Shown: in pieces, positions 1 to 8,246 of the stretch
How the letters are laid out: every line of letters begins with the position of its first letter
Position numbering within the stretch: position 1 is the stretch's first letter
Assembly (NCBI GenBank): GCA_946626535.1
Contig: CAMOUK010000019.1
Location: 1 to 23,157 of the forward strand
DNA: 23,157 nucleotides
From: an uncultured Caryophanales bacterium
Lineage (GTDB): Bacteria > Bacillota_I > Bacilli_A > Acholeplasmatales > Anaeroplasmataceae
Direction of reading: 5' to 3'
Position numbers and translations under genes: made by a program
Notes under the pieces: generated by a model
Database searches by the model: none
What the model was told of the DNA's origin: nothing
The model's input: only the letters and a program-made list of their open reading frames with translations

Positions 1-17
1 AAATGCGAGGTGATTTT

Positions 18-1517
18 ATGGAAAATGAATCATTGTTGCTCGATACATTAATAAGAAAGGCTAAAGAAAAACAAGATGATGATGCTATTAGAGAACTATA
101 TTCTAATACTTTTTTAACTTCGCTTAAAAGAGTAGTGAGGCTAACTAATAGATTAGATGTTCATCTATGCAGTGAAGCCGTTAGCCGTAACGAATTTATC
201 GATGATATCAACTTAAAAATCTCTAGAGCTTTAGTTAATAATTATTTAACTTTTTATTATGTTAATGTGTTAACTGGAGAATATGTAGGCTATAGTGCTT
301 CTAAAGACTATAGATCTTTAGATATAGAAGAGGAAGGAAAGGATTTCTTTGGTGATGTTTTAGCAAATATTGAAAAGGTAATTTTTGAAGAGGATAAACC
401 TATTCTAATGGATGGCTTGACTAAGGAAAAACTTTTAAATGAGACCTTAGGAGGAAAGCCTTATATCTTAACATATAGATTATTGATAGATGGTAATCCA
501 ACCTATGTTTCTCTAAAGGCTATAAGACTTGCAGATACTGATACTAATCTTATCATTGGTGTTTCTAATATCGATGAGGAAAAGAAAAAGGAATTAGACC
601 TTCAGCGTAAAATTCAAAAAAGTATTACATATACTAATATTGCTCTTGCTCTTGCTAAGAATTTCTTTGATATTTTCTATGTAAATATTGAAACTAATGT
701 TTATGATGAATATAAGCTTGATAGTGAAAATCAAAAGCTAATTAAGGTTAGTAGTGGTGATTCATTCTTTGAAGAATCAATCGTTAACGCTAAAAAGCAA
801 ATTCATAAGGAAGACCTAGATAATTTCTTAAGAGCTATAAATAAAAAGGTCTTAGTTAAAGAGGTAAAGACAAACAAAAACTTCAGATTAACATATAGGC
901 AGCTAATTAATGGCAAATATGTTTACGTATCATTTGTTGCTTTATCATTAATTAATGATTCTACTCACATATTACTTGGTATAAGTAATATTGATGAGCA
1001 AAAGCGTCAGGAATTAGAATATTCTAAGAATTTAGAATTTGAAAAATCTATCGCTAGAACAGATGCCTTAACAGGCGTAATGAATAAGTATTCATATGGC
1101 GAAATTGAGGCCGCTCTAAATGAAAAAATATTAAAAGATGATTCACTAGAATTTGCGATGGTTGTATGCGATATTAATAATTTAAAACAAATTAATGATA
1201 CATATGGCCATGATGCTGGAGACCAATATATTATTGACGCTAAAAATATGATTGCTGATGTATTTAAGGATTCAACAATCTATCGTGTGGGTGGCGATGA
1301 ATTTGTCTTATTAATTGATGGTAGTGATTATTATAAAAGGGATCATCTATATAAGGAATTTGTAAAAAGAAATCAGCAAAATAAGAAGAATAATAAGGTT
1401 GTTGTAGCCTGTGGTATGGCAGATTATGATAGAAAGACTGACTTTGTTTTAAAGAAGCTATTTATCAAGGCTGATGAATTAATGTATAAGAATAAAGAAG
1501 AATTAAAAGAAAACTAG
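18..1517 (+). CDS. Diguanylate cyclase (GGDEF) with two tandem PAS-like sensor repeats
   Basis: Probable cytoplasmic diguanylate cyclase making cyclic di-GMP from two GTP. The C-terminal domain (about residues 345-499) has the DALTG entry motif, DINNLKQINDTYGHDAGD and an intact RVGGDEF active-site loop (GGDEF 425-429). The inhibitory I-site RxxD expected just upstream is absent (F and S occupy the R and D positions), so product inhibition of the usual kind is unlikely. Residues about 72-190 and 205-333 are two copies of one module: each begins with a YVN strand, contains a TYR..I(D/N)G..(T/V)YVS hairpin and ends in (L/I)(L/I)(I/L)G(V/I)SNIDE followed by K/R-E-L; I read them as PAS-like sensors, ligand unknown. 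No membrane segment is seen. The start at 18 is preferred over ATG 3 because GAGGTGA (7-13) sits just before it. Monocistronic, followed by a terminator. Confidence 0.88.
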   Translation: MENESLLLDTLIRKAKEKQDDDAIRELYSNTFLTSLKRVVRLTNRLDVHLCSEAVSRNEFIDDINLKISRALVNNYLTFYYVNVLTGEYVGYSASKDYRSLDIEEEGKDFFGDVLANIEKVIFEEDKPILMDGLTKEKLLNETLGGKPYILTYRLLIDGNPTYVSLKAIRLADTDTNLIIGVSNIDEEKKKELDLQRKIQKSITYTNIALALAKNFFDIFYVNIETNVYDEYKLDSENQKLIKVSSGDSFFEESIVNAKKQIHKEDLDNFLRAINKKVLVKEVKTNKNFRLTYRQLINGKYVYVSFVALSLINDSTHILLGISNIDEQKRQELEYSKNLEFEKSIARTDALTGVMNKYSYGEIEAALNEKILKDDSLEFAMVVCDINNLKQINDTYGHDAGDQYIIDAKNMIADVFKDSTIYRVGGDEFVLLIDGSDYYKRDHLYKEFVKRNQQNKKNNKVVVACGMADYDRKTDFVLKKLFIKADELMYKNKEELKEN

Positions 1518-1542
1518 ACTTGCTAATTCGCAAGTCTTTTTT
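1516..1542 (+). terminator. Rho-independent terminator after the diguanylate cyclase
   Basis: AGACTTGC/GCAAGTCT stem with a six-base loop, overlapping the TAG stop, followed by T6. Confidence 0.85.
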
Positions 1543-1556
1543 AATTGCCTTCTTTA

Positions 1557-1565
1557 TGATAAAAT
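1557..1565 (+). promoter_or_regulatory. Extended -10 promoter for the 1590-4212 operon
   Basis: TGATAAAAT (TGnTAAAAT type) lies just after the upstream terminator and 24 bases before the start codon at 1590. No good -35 is visible; the matching position falls in the terminator T-run. Confidence 0.45.
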
Positions 1566-1589
1566 ATCAAAATAAGGAAGATAAAAAAT

Positions 1590-1883
1590 ATGAAGATTTT
1601 TGTTGTCATTTTAGTGCTAATACTAATATTTTCTCCAATGCTTATTTTTGGTATTTATAGAGCGAAGAAAAATAGAGAAATAATGAATTTATTAAATGAA
1701 TTTTCAAAGCTAAGAGCTGAAGAAGCTTCTATCCTAGAGGAAATGAATTTATTAACTAAAGAGAATAAAATAAATAAGGTTGAAGATTTTAATTTAAAGA
1801 TGGATAGATTAGAACAAAGAAGAAGTGAAATAAATAAAAGACAGGAAGAATTATCTAAGATGGTAGGTGAAAAAAGTGTTTAA
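1590..1883 (+). CDS. Small membrane-anchored coiled-coil protein, unknown function
   Basis: A 97-residue protein that I do not recognise. Residues 2-22 are a single hydrophobic N-terminal helix (FVVILVLILIFSPMLIFGI), followed by RAKKNR, so the charged C-terminal part most likely faces the cytoplasm. Residues about 28-93 are rich in E, K, L and N with heptad-like spacing and probably form a coiled coil. The start has AAGGAAG (1574-1580) nine bases upstream. It is the first gene of an operon and overlaps the next gene, a PHP phosphatase, by eight bases, which suggests translational coupling. Its role cannot be inferred beyond a membrane-tethered scaffold or adaptor. Confidence 0.75.
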   Translation: MKIFVVILVLILIFSPMLIFGIYRAKKNREIMNLLNEFSKLRAEEASILEEMNLLTKENKINKVEDFNLKMDRLEQRRSEINKRQEELSKMVGEKSV

Positions 1884-2700
1884 GGCTAATTATCATACTC
1901 ATGTTAAATATTGTAATCACGCTGTTGGCGATGTTAAAGATTATATCAAGGCAGCTATTAATTTTGGTTTAGAAGAAATTGGTATGACAGATCACGCACC
2001 TATTTTAGAAAGCTTCATGTCAGAAAAAGATTATGACCGTATATATGGCTTCGAAAATATGAAGATGCCTACTGTTGATATTTATTTAAATGATATTGAA
2101 GAGGCTAGAAAAAATTATGGTGATAAAATAAGAATTCTATCTGGCTTTGAATCAGAATATATAGATGGTCATTTAGATTTTTATAAGGATTTAAGAAAAA
2201 GAGTCGATTACCTAAATTTAGGAGTTCACTATTATGTTCATGATGGGATATTATATGATACCTATAAAGAGGTCGATTATAAGAATTTAGATTATTATGT
2301 AGAAACTGTTAAAAATGCTTTAGATACTAATTTATTTAATGTGCTAGTTCATCCTGATTTATTTATGATTAGCTATAAGGATGAAAATGGAAATAGAGTA
2401 TTTGATGAAAATTGTCTAAAAGCGACAAGAGAAATATTAGAATATTGCATTAAGAAAAATGTATATGTTGAGATTAACGCAAATGGTATTAAGCGCGCTG
2501 ATTTACATGATAGATCAACATGGCTATATCCTTATGTAAAGTTTTGGGAAATAGCTAAGGAATATAAGGATTTAAAGGTCTTAATTGGGGCAGATGCTCA
2601 TAACCCTGAGCATATTTATAACGAAAGAGTTAAGGAAGCAATTAAATTTGCTGATGATTTAGGAATTAAAGTAGAAAAATTCATGACTATTAATCATTAG
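1876..2700 (+). CDS. PHP-domain phosphoesterase, HisJ/histidinol-phosphatase family
   Basis: 274-residue PHP-family metal-dependent phosphatase, cytoplasmic. The metal-site motifs occur in order: NYHTHV..C near the N terminus (H7, H9), GMTDHAP (D39, H40), GFESEYI, NLGVHYYVH, VLVHPDLF, EINANGI and GADAHNPEHI near the C terminus. This order and length match HisJ/HisK histidinol-phosphate phosphatases. No other histidine-biosynthesis gene is nearby, so a different small phosphate-ester substrate is possible. The GTG at 1876 is preferred to GTG 1867: it has AGGTGA (1865-1870) five bases upstream and gives an N terminus typical of the family. It overlaps the preceding gene by eight bases and is followed 12 bases later by the enzyme I-like gene. 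Confidence 0.82.
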   Translation: MFKANYHTHVKYCNHAVGDVKDYIKAAINFGLEEIGMTDHAPILESFMSEKDYDRIYGFENMKMPTVDIYLNDIEEARKNYGDKIRILSGFESEYIDGHLDFYKDLRKRVDYLNLGVHYYVHDGILYDTYKEVDYKNLDYYVETVKNALDTNLFNVLVHPDLFMISYKDENGNRVFDENCLKATREILEYCIKKNVYVEINANGIKRADLHDRSTWLYPYVKFWEIAKEYKDLKVLIGADAHNPEHIYNERVKEAIKFADDLGIKVEKFMTINH

Positions 2701-2712
2701 GAAGTGATTGAA

Positions 2713-4212
2713 ATGAAGCTAGAGCTTAATAATGTTTTAGCTGGTGGTATTGTCTACGGTAAGCTTATTAAAGTTAAGGATAATGATAAAAGCGCCATAG
2801 TTAGTACAAATGAGCTTGAAAATTTTAATAATGCTATAACAAAATCTATCGGCCAAATAGATTTAATGCTTAATCAAAATGAAGATATTAAGGATTATTT
2901 AATAGCTTTAAAGCTAATGATTAGTGATCATAAGCTTTTAGCTAGAGTAAAATCTAAAATAGAAGAAGGCCATTCAGCATATGATTCTGTTAAGGAGGTT
3001 TTGGCAGGCTATAGAAAGATGCTTCTTGAGGCCGATTCATCATATCTAAAGGAAAGAGCGGCTGATATATCAGATGTAGAAATAAGAATACTATCTAATT
3101 TAGGCTATGTAGAAAATGCTATATTAAATGATAAATATATTATCGTTGTTGATACACTTTTTCCGACATTTTTAATTGCTAATAAAGCTAATATATTAGG
3201 TGTTATTGCTAAAAGTGGTGGCTATACATCACATGCGGCAATACTATGTAGAAGCTGGAATATTCCTTATGTTTTAATGGATAAGGAAATTGAGGCTAAG
3301 GATGCAATTATAAATACATATAATAATATACTTATATTAAGTCCAACTCAAAAAGAGATAGAAAAATGTGCTGATGAGATTAAAAAGGATGAAAATTCCT
3401 ATTTAGCTATTCCACATGAGGGCTTTGCCTTTTTAGCAAATATCGGTACTAATTATGATATAGATAAGGTGTTAGAATATAATTTTGATGGTGTAGGTTT
3501 ATATAGAACAGAGATGATATTTATGAGATCTACACGACCTTTAACATATGAGGAACAGCTAAGTACATATTTAGAGGCTGCCCATAGGCTAAAGGATAAA
3601 ACACTTTGCTTTAGAACCTTTGATGTTGGCGATGATAAAACTATTAAATATCTAAAGACTGACAAAAAGGGTGTAGATAATTATTTAAATAATACAGAAA
3701 TATTTGAAACTCAAATTAAAGCTATGTGTATGGCTAATGCCTATAATAATGTTAAAATCATGTTTCCTATGATTGAAACAGAAAGTGAATTTAGATTTTT
3801 GAAACAATGGGTTAGAAAAATAGCTAAGGAAATGAATGCTAATATGCCTAAAATCGGTATGATGCTAGAAACTAAGAAGGCATTAGAAAATATTGAAAGC
3901 TTCTTTGATGCTGATTTTATATCTATTGGAACAAATGATTTAACACATGAGCTTTATAATGTTAATAGAGAAGAATCTATCGATAATTACGATAATTATC
4001 TAAAGGATTTGTTATATAAGATTAGAAGAGTTGTTAAATTTTGTAATGAAAAAAATATATTTTTAAGTGTCTGTGGAGAGCTTGCAGGAATAAGTAAGAC
4101 AGCTTTAGCCTTATATAATCTTGGTATTAGAAATCTATCTGTTTCACCATCAGGCATTAAGGCTTTAAATAGTGCTTATAAAAATTTTATAAATATTAAA
4201 TCTAAACTTTAA
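2713..4212 (+). CDS. Divergent PTS enzyme I-like phosphotransferase
   Basis: 499-residue member of the PEP-utilising/enzyme I family, which moves phosphate from PEP to HPr; about 70 residues shorter than typical PtsI. Retained: HPr-docking helices ending in LKERAADISD (about 112-121), the phosphohistidine loop GGYTSHAAILCR (H174), GVGLYRTEMIFM (R265), RTFDVGDDK (R301), MFPMIET, GMMLETKKA (E386), SIGTNDL (N408, D409), an R at 419 and the catalytic VCGELAG (C454). Lost: the N-P-x-L-G-x-R-x-I-R segment carrying the PEP-phosphate-binding Arg equivalent to E. coli R358; here residues 320-331 read GVDNYLNNTEIF. It may be a working but divergent enzyme I or a specialised paralogue. No HPr or EII gene is nearby. 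The start at 2713 has GGAAGTGA (2700-2707) upstream; GTG 2704 does not. Confidence 0.8.
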   Translation: MKLELNNVLAGGIVYGKLIKVKDNDKSAIVSTNELENFNNAITKSIGQIDLMLNQNEDIKDYLIALKLMISDHKLLARVKSKIEEGHSAYDSVKEVLAGYRKMLLEADSSYLKERAADISDVEIRILSNLGYVENAILNDKYIIVVDTLFPTFLIANKANILGVIAKSGGYTSHAAILCRSWNIPYVLMDKEIEAKDAIINTYNNILILSPTQKEIEKCADEIKKDENSYLAIPHEGFAFLANIGTNYDIDKVLEYNFDGVGLYRTEMIFMRSTRPLTYEEQLSTYLEAAHRLKDKTLCFRTFDVGDDKTIKYLKTDKKGVDNYLNNTEIFETQIKAMCMANAYNNVKIMFPMIETESEFRFLKQWVRKIAKEMNANMPKIGMMLETKKALENIESFFDADFISIGTNDLTHELYNVNREESIDNYDNYLKDLLYKIRRVVKFCNEKNIFLSVCGELAGISKTALALYNLGIRNLSVSPSGIKALNSAYKNFINIKSKL

Positions 4213-4236
4213 ATAATTATAGTTTTTTTGTATAAT
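4208..4236 (+). promoter_or_regulatory. Promoter of purA
   Basis: TTTAAA (4208-4213), 17-base spacer, TATAAT (4231-4236). The -10 is also the right arm of a perfect palindrome AATTATA/TATAATT (4215-4221, 4231-4237) whose loop is a T-run; this may be chance in AT-rich DNA. Confidence 0.55.
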
Positions 4237-4239
4237 TAA

Positions 4240-5550
<1,311 letters not shown>

Positions 5551-5982
5551 TTGGAATATTTATTAATATCTTCTTGCTTACTTGGTAACAACGTTAAATA
5601 TAATGGTAAAAATAATTATATTAAAGAAGTAGAGCTATTAAAAAATAAATATAATTTAATTGTAATCTGTCCTGAGGTTATGGGAGGACTACCTATCCCT
5701 AGAATACCTTCTGAAATATTAAATGATAAGGTAATTAATAAGGAAGGGAAGGATGTTACTATACATTTTAATAAAGGTAGAGAAGAGGCAATTAAATTAG
5801 TTAAGAAATATAATATTAAGAAGGCCTTATTAAAGGAAGGCTCCCCATCATGTGGTTCTCATTATATATATGATGGAACATTTAGTGGTAATAAGATAGA
5901 TGGTGTTGGAGTTACTACTAAGAAGCTAATTGAATTAGGTCTTGATATTTATAGTGAAAAAGAAATAGAAAAGCTATTATAG
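5551..5982 (+). CDS. DUF523 family protein, TTG start
   Basis: 143-residue DUF523 (YbbK-type) protein of unknown biochemical function. Family hallmarks are present: an N-terminal SSCLLG with C9, NVKYNG, CPEVMGGLPIPR..SEI and GSPSCG (about residues 97-102). The conserved cysteines suggest metal or thiol chemistry, which is inference. The only start matching the family N terminus is TTG at 5551, directly after the purA stop, with AAGGA (5536-5540) ten bases upstream; no in-frame ATG lies near. The weak start behind a shared transcript suggests output well below that of PurA. A strong terminator follows. Confidence 0.85.
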   Translation: MEYLLISSCLLGNNVKYNGKNNYIKEVELLKNKYNLIVICPEVMGGLPIPRIPSEILNDKVINKEGKDVTIHFNKGREEAIKLVKKYNIKKALLKEGSPSCGSHYIYDGTFSGNKIDGVGVTTKKLIELGLDIYSEKEIEKLL

Positions 5983-6016
5983 AAATCTCGTAAATATGCG
6001 AGATTTTTATTTTTTT
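5983..6016 (+). terminator. Terminator of the purA operon
   Basis: AAATCTCG/CGAGATTT perfect stem (5983-5990, 5999-6006), eight-base loop, then an almost unbroken T-run. Confidence 0.9.
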
Positions 6017-6034
6017 CAAAAAAAATTAAAAAAA

Positions 6035-6061
6035 TTAGCACTCTACTATTGACAGTGCCAA
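6035..6061 (+). promoter_or_regulatory. CIRCE-like operator 1 (HrcA site) overlapping the -35 of the hsp20 promoter
   Basis: TTAGCACTC-N9-CAGTGCCAA against the CIRCE consensus TTAGCACTC-N9-GAGTGCTAA: the left arm is perfect, the right arm has two mismatches, and the spacing is exact. It covers the TTGACA box. Confidence 0.82.
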
Positions 6062-6076
6062 AAAATGTGATATACT
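6049..6076 (+). promoter_or_regulatory. Sigma-A-type promoter of the hsp20 pair
   Basis: Perfect TTGACA (6049-6054), 16-base spacer, TATACT (6071-6076) with an upstream TG (extended -10). It lies between the two CIRCE-like sites. Confidence 0.8.
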
Positions 6077-6086
6077 ATAAGTGTAA

Positions 6087-6113
6087 TTGGCAGATAGCAT
6101 ACGAGAGTGCCAA
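6087..6113 (+). promoter_or_regulatory. CIRCE-like operator 2 in the hsp20 leader
   Basis: TTGGCAGAT-N9-GAGTGCCAA: the right arm matches CIRCE at eight of nine positions, the left arm is degenerate at its inner end, and the N9 spacing is kept. It lies just downstream of the expected transcription start and can also fold in the mRNA (TTGGCA with TGCCAA) ahead of the ribosome site. Confidence 0.6.
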
Positions 6114-6132
6114 TAGAAAGAAGGACAAAAAT

Positions 6133-6516
6133 ATGAGAAATGATTTGTATAGTTTTGTTAATGAATTAAATAATATGTTTTATGATGGAGGTTTTAGAAG
6201 CTTTCCAATTGATGTTGAAAAGACAGAAAATGGTTATATGATATTATGCGAGCTTCCAGGAATAAAGAAAGAAGATATATCTATAACATTTGATGAAGGA
6301 GAACTTCTTATTGAAGCCACTCCAAAGAAAAACAATAAGGAGAACAGATTTGTTATCCATGAAAGAAGTTCTCAAAAGCTAAAGAGAACTATTAGCCTTG
6401 GTGATGATATTGATGAAAATAAATTCCAAGCTAAATTAGAGGATGGAATTTTATATGTCAATGTATTCAATAAGGAAAAACAAGAAAAGAAAGCTAAAAG
6501 TATAGCAATAGAATAG
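6133..6516 (+). CDS. Small heat-shock protein Hsp20, first of a tandem pair
   Basis: 127-residue ATP-independent holdase of the alpha-crystallin family that keeps unfolding proteins soluble during stress. The alpha-crystallin domain spans about residues 25-127, with NGYMILCELPGIKKEDI, the LLIEA strand and the closing AKLEDGILYVNV motif (family A-x-L-x-n-G-v-L). The frame is open back to 6049, but an upstream start would lie inside the -35 box; ATG 6133 has AAGGA (6121-6125) seven bases before it and matches family N termini. Expression is probably repressed by HrcA through flanking CIRCE-like sites. The second hsp20 follows 13 bases later. Confidence 0.93.
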   Translation: MRNDLYSFVNELNNMFYDGGFRSFPIDVEKTENGYMILCELPGIKKEDISITFDEGELLIEATPKKNNKENRFVIHERSSQKLKRTISLGDDIDENKFQAKLEDGILYVNVFNKEKQEKKAKSIAIE

Positions 6517-6529
6517 GGAGATGTTTGAT

Positions 6530-6898
6530 ATGTTGTATTTAAATGATAATTTATTTGATGATATGTTTAATTGTTTTACTCAAAATGATTTAAGAAGTGA
6601 TGTTTCAGCTGATGATAATGAATTTGATATTACAATGGATGTTCCAGGTGTAGATAAGAAGAATATCGATATTAGCTTTAACGATGATGTTTTAACTGTT
6701 AATGTTAAATATGAAAAGAAAAATGATAAGAAAAATTATACAGTTAAAGAAAGATTCTATTCTAATACATCAAGATCATTCTATCTAGAGAATGCAAATC
6801 CAGAGGCTATTACGGCTAAGCTTGATAATGGTGTTTTAAATATCAAGGTAGCTAAAATGCCTAAAGTTGAAACTAAAAAGTTAATCGCAATTGAATAG
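6530..6898 (+). CDS. Small heat-shock protein Hsp20, second of a tandem pair
   Basis: 122-residue alpha-crystallin-domain chaperone, clearly diverged from its upstream neighbour. Seen are FDITMDVPGVDKKNIDISF, the LTVNV strand, YSNTSRSFYLE and the C-terminal AKLDNGVLNIKV motif; both proteins end in an IAIE tail, like the IxI/V tail used for oligomer contacts. Two products of unequal sequence may form mixed oligomers, which is inference. ATG 6530 is chosen over ATG 6521 because AGGGAG (6515-6520) touches the latter but is nine bases from the former. It shares the CIRCE-controlled promoter and is closed by a strong terminator. Confidence 0.92.
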   Translation: MLYLNDNLFDDMFNCFTQNDLRSDVSADDNEFDITMDVPGVDKKNIDISFNDDVLTVNVKYEKKNDKKNYTVKERFYSNTSRSFYLENANPEAITAKLDNGVLNIKVAKMPKVETKKLIAIE

Positions 6899-6907
6899 CT
6901 TTCTCCT

Positions 6908-6938
6908 CAGTGTAGCCAATTAAGGCTACACTGTTTTT
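6908..6938 (+). terminator. Terminator of the hsp20 pair
   Basis: Perfect 10-bp stem CAGTGTAGCC/GGCTACACTG with loop AATTAA, then T5. Confidence 0.93.
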
Positions 6939-6964
6939 ATATTTATAAAAAATATAAAATTCTT

Positions 6965-6993
6965 TTGGATTATTTTTTAAATAGTGATAAAAT
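6965..6993 (+). promoter_or_regulatory. Promoter of the aminotransferase operon
   Basis: TTGGAT (6965-6970), 17-base spacer, extended -10 TGATAAAAT (6985-6993). Confidence 0.6.
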
Positions 6994-7013
6994 AAAACGT
7001 GAGGTATAAAAAT

Positions 7014-8246
7014 ATGACATTATTAGCCAAAAGAAGTATCGTTAAAGAGGATAAGAGTAATATCATAACCCTAGGCGCTATCGCTAAGGAAGAAAAGAAG
7101 AAGGACCCTAGTGTTATAAACGCTACAATAGGTATGTATTATTCTGAGGATGGTAAGCTTGTAACATATGATTCAGTTAATAAAGCTTTAAATTCTTTAA
7201 CTGATGATGAAAAATATGCTTACGCATCAACTCCAGGCTCTGCCACATTCCATGAGGCTTTAAAAAGATGGGTATTTAGAGAATATTATGATGAGTTCAT
7301 GAAAAATACCTATGTTTCTGTAATGGCTACTCCAGGTGGTAGTGGTGCTATATCAAATACCTTCTCAAATTATTTAAATGAAAATGATAAAGCCTTACTT
7401 CCTTCATATATGTGGGGAAATTATAAGCAATTTGCTTATGAGAATTATGCTTCATATGAAACCTATGAGCTATTTAAGGATGATAAATTAAACTTAGATG
7501 ATATCAAGGCTAAAATGCTAAAGCATAAGAAGGAACAAGGAAGAGTTTTACTTGTTATAAATGATCCTTGTCAAAATCCTACAGGCTATACAATGACTAA
7601 TGAGGAATGGCAAGAATTAGTTAAAATTATAAATGATGTATCAGAGGATGGAACACCTGTTATCCTTCTTCATGATATGGCATATATAGATTATGATTAT
7701 AGAGGCTTTGAGGTTACTAGAAATAATTTAAGATTATATCAAAAGCTAAATAAAAGCGTGCTTGTCGTCTTAGCATTTTCAGGCTCTAAGACATTAGCGT
7801 TATATGGTGTTAGAATAGGTGCTCAAATTGCGATATCTACAAATAAGGAAAATGTAGATGATTTTGCAAGAGCTAATAAATTCTCATCAAGAGCTAAATG
7901 GAGTAATACTACTAATTTAGGTGCTAATTTAATATCTAAAGTAATTTTAGATGATAATTATAGATTAAAATTTGAAGAAGAATTAGATACTGCAAGAAAT
8001 GTTTTAGTAACGAGAGCTAAAACATTTATAGAAGAGGCAAATAATGTAGGCTTAAAAACATTACCTTTTAAATGTGGATTTTTCGTAACTATTCCTTGTG
8101 AGAATCCTGATTTAGTTTATAAGAGATTAGTTGAAAAGAAGATTCACATAATTCCAATGGGGAATGTTATTAGAGTTACAATTTCAGCTATTTCAATTGA
8201 AGACTGTAAAAAATTACCACGGTTAATTAAAGAAGCAATGCTATGA
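7014..8246 (+). CDS. PLP-dependent class I aminotransferase (aspartate/aromatic type)
   Basis: 410-residue fold-type I aminotransferase. Motifs: YASTPGSATFHEAL near residues 70-83, the cofactor glycine loop TPGGSGAI (106-113), NDPCQNPTGY (183-192), D221 and Y224 in HDMAYIDY for PLP, the Schiff-base lysine K259 in FSGSKTLALYGVRIGA, and an Arg in GNVIRVTIS near the C terminus for the substrate carboxylate. It transfers an amino group between an amino acid and a 2-oxoacid; aspartate or an aromatic amino acid is the likeliest substrate, but the sequence does not settle this. ATG 7014 has GAGGT (7001-7005) eight bases upstream, whereas GTG 6999 has no ribosome site. It overlaps the next gene by four bases (ATGA). 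Confidence 0.88.
   Translation: MTLLAKRSIVKEDKSNIITLGAIAKEEKKKDPSVINATIGMYYSEDGKLVTYDSVNKALNSLTDDEKYAYASTPGSATFHEALKRWVFREYYDEFMKNTYVSVMATPGGSGAISNTFSNYLNENDKALLPSYMWGNYKQFAYENYASYETYELFKDDKLNLDDIKAKMLKHKKEQGRVLLVINDPCQNPTGYTMTNEEWQELVKIINDVSEDGTPVILLHDMAYIDYDYRGFEVTRNNLRLYQKLNKSVLVVLAFSGSKTLALYGVRIGAQIAISTNKENVDDFARANKFSSRAKWSNTTNLGANLISKVILDDNYRLKFEEELDTARNVLVTRAKTFIEEANNVGLKTLPFKCGFFVTIPCENPDLVYKRLVEKKIHIIPMGNVIRVTISAISIEDCKKLPRLIKEAML

Noticed and set aside
3453..3665. Minus-strand open frame inside the enzyme I-like gene
   Set aside because: It overlaps the conserved RTEM and RTFDVGDDK region of a real gene, has no ribosome site and no recognisable domain. The same applies to minus-strand frames at 9098-9298, 10676-10864, 14552-14755, 17845-18027, 18360-18665 and 22354-22548, and the plus-strand frame at 19767-19970 inside lysS.
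4215..4237. AATTATA/TATAATT hairpin after the enzyme I-like gene as a terminator
   Set aside because: The T-run lies in the loop instead of after the stem, and the right arm is the -10 of the purA promoter; it is not a usable terminator.
6049..6132. Upstream extension of the first Hsp20 frame to a TTG at 6049
   Set aside because: This codon lies in the TTGACA -35 box and the extension covers both the promoter and the second CIRCE-like site; ATG 6133 has a proper ribosome site and family-like N terminus.
8243..8246. Possible reassigned UGA codon (Mollicute-like code)
   Set aside because: TGA ends the aminotransferase gene in an ATGA overlap, and again at 22649-22651 after Maf-NadE, each at the natural end of the protein; Trp is encoded by TGG.
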